Below are positions 61,426 to 64,000 of a stretch of 64,000 bases of DNA, piece after piece (the stretch's first letter is position 1; each line of letters begins with the position of its first letter). A program made the translations under genes and the position numbers. The notes beneath the pieces were generated by a model that was given only the letters and a program-made list of their open reading frames with translations, had not been told where the DNA came from and did no database searches. This DNA comes from Crossiella sp. SN42 (GTDB lineage Bacteria > Actinomycetota > Actinomycetes > Mycobacteriales > Pseudonocardiaceae): contig NZ_JAMHIV010000034.1 in assembly GCF_023897065.1 (NCBI RefSeq), positions 47,712 to 111,711 on the forward strand, given 5' to 3'.

Positions 61426-61920
61426 ATGGCGAGTGGGGCGAGGCTGGCCGGTGTGCTGGTCGCGGTGGGTGTGGTCGCCGGTTGTGGGCTTTTCGGGCCG
61501 CCGGAGCCGCCAGCGTTGGGGGCGGCGGGGCAGCGGGTGACGGTGGTGCGCGGTGCGCAGGTGTACCGGCTCACCGCGGAGATCACCGGGTGGGCGGTCA
61601 AGCCGCATCCGCAGGTGCCGGAGCAGGGGCCCGCGGTCAATCTCAGCTACCGGTTCACCGGTGACATCCCGTCCTCGACGGTGGAGCTGCTGGTGTGCGC
61701 GGTGGACCAGCGGCGGGTGGTGCTGTTGTGCTCCTCGGCGTACGCGAACTCCACGACCGACCTGTGGCTGGGGCCGGCGGAGGGCATCGAGCTGTCCCGG
61801 ACGGCGGAGGTGCTGCTGTTCCCCGACCAGATGGACCCCGGTCCGAAGGCCGGTGACCCCAAGGACCACGACGGCTATGTGCCGCCGAAGCGCTTGGGGC
61901 CAGGGGACCGGGTGCCGTAG
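61426..61920 (+). CDS. Small lipoprotein of unknown function
   Basis: 164 residues from ATG 61426 (GAGAGG 5 nt upstream). Lipobox VVAGC with Cys20; the mature part is beta-rich, has Cys residues in LVCAVDQ and LLCSSAY, and ends in a Pro/Gly/Asp-rich tail (PGPKAGDPKDHD). No family recognised. It is divergent from the ArsR-SRPBCC gene and converges on the ThDP enzyme. Confidence 0.7.
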   Translation: MASGARLAGVLVAVGVVAGCGLFGPPEPPALGAAGQRVTVVRGAQVYRLTAEITGWAVKPHPQVPEQGPAVNLSYRFTGDIPSSTVELLVCAVDQRRVVLLCSSAYANSTTDLWLGPAEGIELSRTAEVLLFPDQMDPGPKAGDPKDHDGYVPPKRLGPGDRVP

Positions 61921-61929
61921 GCCGTGTCG

Positions 61930-63687
61930 TCAGAGCTTCTGGATGCGGTCCTTGAACAGGGTGGTGGCGATCTGCTTGGCGCGGGGCTGGCCCTTGAGGA
62001 AGGACTGGGCGAACTTGGTGGCCTGCTCGTAGGTGATCTTGCCGGGCAGCGGGGGCTCGTCGGGGTTGACGTCGACGTCGAGCAGGGCGGGGCCGGGGTG
62101 GGCCAGTGCGGCGCGGACGGCGTCCGGGAGGGCCTCTGGTGAGTCGATCTTCGCGCCGTAGGCGCCGCAGGAGCGGGCCCAGGCGCTGAAGTCGGAGCGG
62201 GGTTCGCCGAAGCGGACGCCGTGTTCGGGGTAGCCCAGGACCATCTGCTCCCAGAGGATCTGGCCGAGGGAGCCGTTGTTGTTGATGATGACCTTGACCG
62301 GCAGGTTCAGCCGGACCGCGGTGAGGAACTCGCCCATGAGCATGGCGAAGCCGCCGTCGCCGATGAAGGCGATCACCTGGCGGCCGGGGTGGGCGTGTTG
62401 CACGGCCAGGGCGTAGGGCAGGCCGCAGGCCATGGTGGCCAGGGTGGCGGAGAGGTAGAACTCGCGGGTGCCGCGGATGGTCCAGTGGCGGGCGGCCCAG
62501 GTGGTGACGGTGCCGGAGTCGCAGGTGAGGATGGCGTCGTCGGTGGCCAGGGTGTCCAGCAGGTGGGCCAGGTACTGGGGTGCGATGGGGGAGCGGTCCG
62601 GGTTCTGCTGGCTGGCCAGGTCTTGCCGCCATTTGTCCATTTTGGACTGGTACTTGCTCAGGTGGTCGTGGTTTCGCTTGTCCAGCAGGGGGATCAGGCG
62701 GCGCAGTGACTCCTGGGCGTCGCCGACGACGGGGGCGGTGACGGGCAGGCGGACGCCGATGCGTTCGGGGAAGGTGTCGATCTGGGCGGTGCGGACCTTG
62801 TCCGGGTCGGGCAGGTGGCGGGTGTAGGGGAAGTTGGTGCCGACCATGAGCAGGGTGTCGATGTCGTCGACGAGTTCGGCGCTGGGGGTGGTGCCGAGCA
62901 GGCCGAGGCCGCCGACGGTGTAGGGCGAGTCGTCGGGCAGGACGGCTTTGCCGGGCAGGGTTTTCAGCACCGGTGCGCCGAGGGTGTCGGCTACCTGGGT
63001 GACCTCGGTGCCCGCGCCGAGTGCGCCGGCGCCGACCAGGATGGCGGGGCGGGTGCCCTCGTTGAGCAGGGTGGCCGCGGCGTGCAGCTGGGCTTCGGCG
63101 GGGATGGGGCGGTGTTCGGGGAAGATGGGTGCGCCGTGGTGTGGGATGCCGGGTGCGCCGTGGCTGTAGGGGTCGGCGTCGGCCGGGGCGATCTGGACGT
63201 CGTTGGGCAGGCAGAGGTGGGCCACGCCGCGGCGGGCCAGTGCGGTGCGCACGGCGCCGTCGAGGACGCCGGGGACCTGCTGGGGGTTGGTGATGAGCAG
63301 GTTGTACTCGGCGACATCAGCGAAGAGGGCGGTGAGGTCGACCTCTTGCTGGTAGCCGGAGCCGAGCAGGCCGGTTTCCTGGGCGCCGGTGAGGGCGAGC
63401 ACGGGGGCGTGGTCGAGTTTGGCGTCGTAGAGGCCGTTGAGCAGGTGGATGCCGCCGGGGCCGGAGGTGGCCAGGCAGACGCCGAGGCGGCCGGTGGCCT
63501 TGGCGTGTGCGGTGGCCATGAAGGCGGCGGCTTCCTCGTGCTGGACGAGGACGAAGCGGACCTGGTCGCGGTGGCGGCGCAGGCCTTCCATGAGTCCGTT
63601 CACGCCGTCGCCGGGCAGGCCGAAGATGGTGTCCACGCCCCATTCGGCGAGGCGGCCGATGAGGCGTTGCGCGCAGATGTCAGCCAT
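61930..63687 (-). CDS. Thiamine-diphosphate enzyme, PoxB/pyruvate-oxidase-like
   Basis: 585 residues. ThDP enzyme of the acetolactate synthase/pyruvate oxidase group: N-terminal GVDTIFGLPGDGVNGLMEGL with the catalytic Glu in VQHEEAAAFMA, central FAD/ADP-like domain (AILVGAGALGAG), C-terminal ThDP motif IGDGGFAMLMGEF...NNN. The order of motifs and the length fit pyruvate dehydrogenase (quinone) PoxB, which makes acetate from pyruvate in stationary phase; other 2-oxoacid substrates remain possible. Short leader behind a stress-type promoter. Confidence 0.85.
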   Translation of the reverse strand: MADICAQRLIGRLAEWGVDTIFGLPGDGVNGLMEGLRRHRDQVRFVLVQHEEAAAFMATAHAKATGRLGVCLATSGPGGIHLLNGLYDAKLDHAPVLALTGAQETGLLGSGYQQEVDLTALFADVAEYNLLITNPQQVPGVLDGAVRTALARRGVAHLCLPNDVQIAPADADPYSHGAPGIPHHGAPIFPEHRPIPAEAQLHAAATLLNEGTRPAILVGAGALGAGTEVTQVADTLGAPVLKTLPGKAVLPDDSPYTVGGLGLLGTTPSAELVDDIDTLLMVGTNFPYTRHLPDPDKVRTAQIDTFPERIGVRLPVTAPVVGDAQESLRRLIPLLDKRNHDHLSKYQSKMDKWRQDLASQQNPDRSPIAPQYLAHLLDTLATDDAILTCDSGTVTTWAARHWTIRGTREFYLSATLATMACGLPYALAVQHAHPGRQVIAFIGDGGFAMLMGEFLTAVRLNLPVKVIINNNGSLGQILWEQMVLGYPEHGVRFGEPRSDFSAWARSCGAYGAKIDSPEALPDAVRAALAHPGPALLDVDVNPDEPPLPGKITYEQATKFAQSFLKGQPRAKQIATTLFKDRIQKL

Positions 63688-63697
63688 GTTGGAGGGC

Positions 63698-63722
63698 CTA
63701 CCCGGTGTGTTCGGGGGAAAAC
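63698..63722 (-). promoter_or_regulatory. SigB/SigF-type promoter of the PoxB-like gene
   Basis: Minus strand GTTT (63722-63719), 15 nt, GGGTAG (63703-63698), matching the actinobacterial general-stress promoter form GTTT-N15-GGGTA. The start codon follows 10 nt later without a ribosome site. Confidence 0.5.
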
Positions 63723-63738
63723 GGGTTACCCGGGTGGC

Positions 63739-63975
63739 ATGACTGAGCGACCGCCGCACCCTGAGCCGGAGCGAACCCCTGGTCTGGAGCCTGGTGGTGG
63801 GGTGCCGCCCGGTGAGACGCCGCCTGCGGAGGGTGGGATGTCGGGGTTGTCGCACCGGGAGCCGGAGCCCTCGGCGGCGACGGGGCGGGTCACGCTGGTG
63901 CTGGTGGGTGTGGTGACGTTGCTGGTGGTGGCGATGATCGTGGCGCAGATCGTGGGGATCATCGACGTGCTCTAG
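63739..63975 (+). CDS. DUF6480-family small membrane protein
   Basis: 78 residues. A Pro/Gly/Glu-rich N-terminal half (TPGLEPGGGVPPGETPPAEG, recognisable as DUF6480) and one C-terminal membrane helix (VTLVLVGVVTLLVVAMIVAQ). Function unknown. It is divergent from the PoxB-like gene and preceded at 6 nt by the CGGGTTACCCG palindrome (63722-63732) also found before the PfkB gene. Confidence 0.8.
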   Translation: MTERPPHPEPERTPGLEPGGGVPPGETPPAEGGMSGLSHREPEPSAATGRVTLVLVGVVTLLVVAMIVAQIVGIIDVL

Positions 63976-64000
63976 GTCGTGTCGTCAAAGCCCCGTCTGC

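Overview
This is a high-GC actinobacterial chromosome segment. Codon use, F420-dependent (LLM) oxidoreductases, SARP and LuxR-ATPase regulators, SSI and I36 protease inhibitors, and families such as DUF6292, DUF6480, DUF6801 and MT0933-like point to the Pseudonocardiales (a Saccharothrix/Crossiella-like organism). That placement is inference from gene content. I see no rRNA, tRNA, CRISPR array, transposase or integrase, so most of it looks like ordinary chromosome with accessory patches.

Layout. 0-5.5 kb: end of an S4 protein, a LuxR-type ATPase regulator, a STAS protein and a TetR-aidB pair. 5.7-9 kb: a degenerate CHAT-like protein, then a run of small genes, including I36 and SSI protease inhibitors, behind a strongly folded leader. 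9-13.2 kb: an F420 enzyme, then a GCS2-type ligase with a heme-oxygenase-like diiron protein, converging on a CDGSH Fe-S protein and an HemK2/MTQ2-like methyltransferase. 13.2-17.3 kb: lpdA, an NmrA/HxlR divergent pair, and an orphan acyl carrier protein with an alpha/beta hydrolase. 17.4-21.2 kb: two secreted proteins sharing an undescribed C-terminal domain, a lipoprotein and an orphan gp19-like tube protein. 21.1-25.1 kb: PucR regulator, secreted lipase, ArsR-SRPBCC pair. 25.1-31.4 kb: an IclR regulator and the 4-hydroxybenzoate/protocatechuate operon pobA-pcaHGBDC.

31.5-64 kb: M64 peptidase, a secreted protein with a hydrophobic core, a PfkB-SurE pair, a large SARP regulator, four redox enzymes, a DUF4360 protein, a copper P1B-ATPase, a LacI-controlled GH81 beta-1,3-glucanase with an alginate-lyase-family protein, a P450, a RecB-like nuclease-helicase, a cobalamin-riboswitch BtuFCD operon, a fused ArsR-SRPBCC protein, a lipoprotein, a PoxB-like ThDP enzyme and a DUF6480 protein.

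The most unusual signals are: (1) an imperfect-palindromic repeat family (three copies) whose outer arms covary, one copy of which supplies the C-terminus of the IclR regulator; (2) a 15-bp in-frame minisatellite that adds about 125 residues to PcaB; (3) an over-represented TCCA-N3-TGGA palindrome that forces rare codons inside genes; (4) the ligase/diiron/CDGSH/methyltransferase neighbourhood; (5) the structured leader ahead of the I36 inhibitor; and (6) several promoters whose -10 lies 5-7 nt before the start codon, suggesting leaderless mRNAs.
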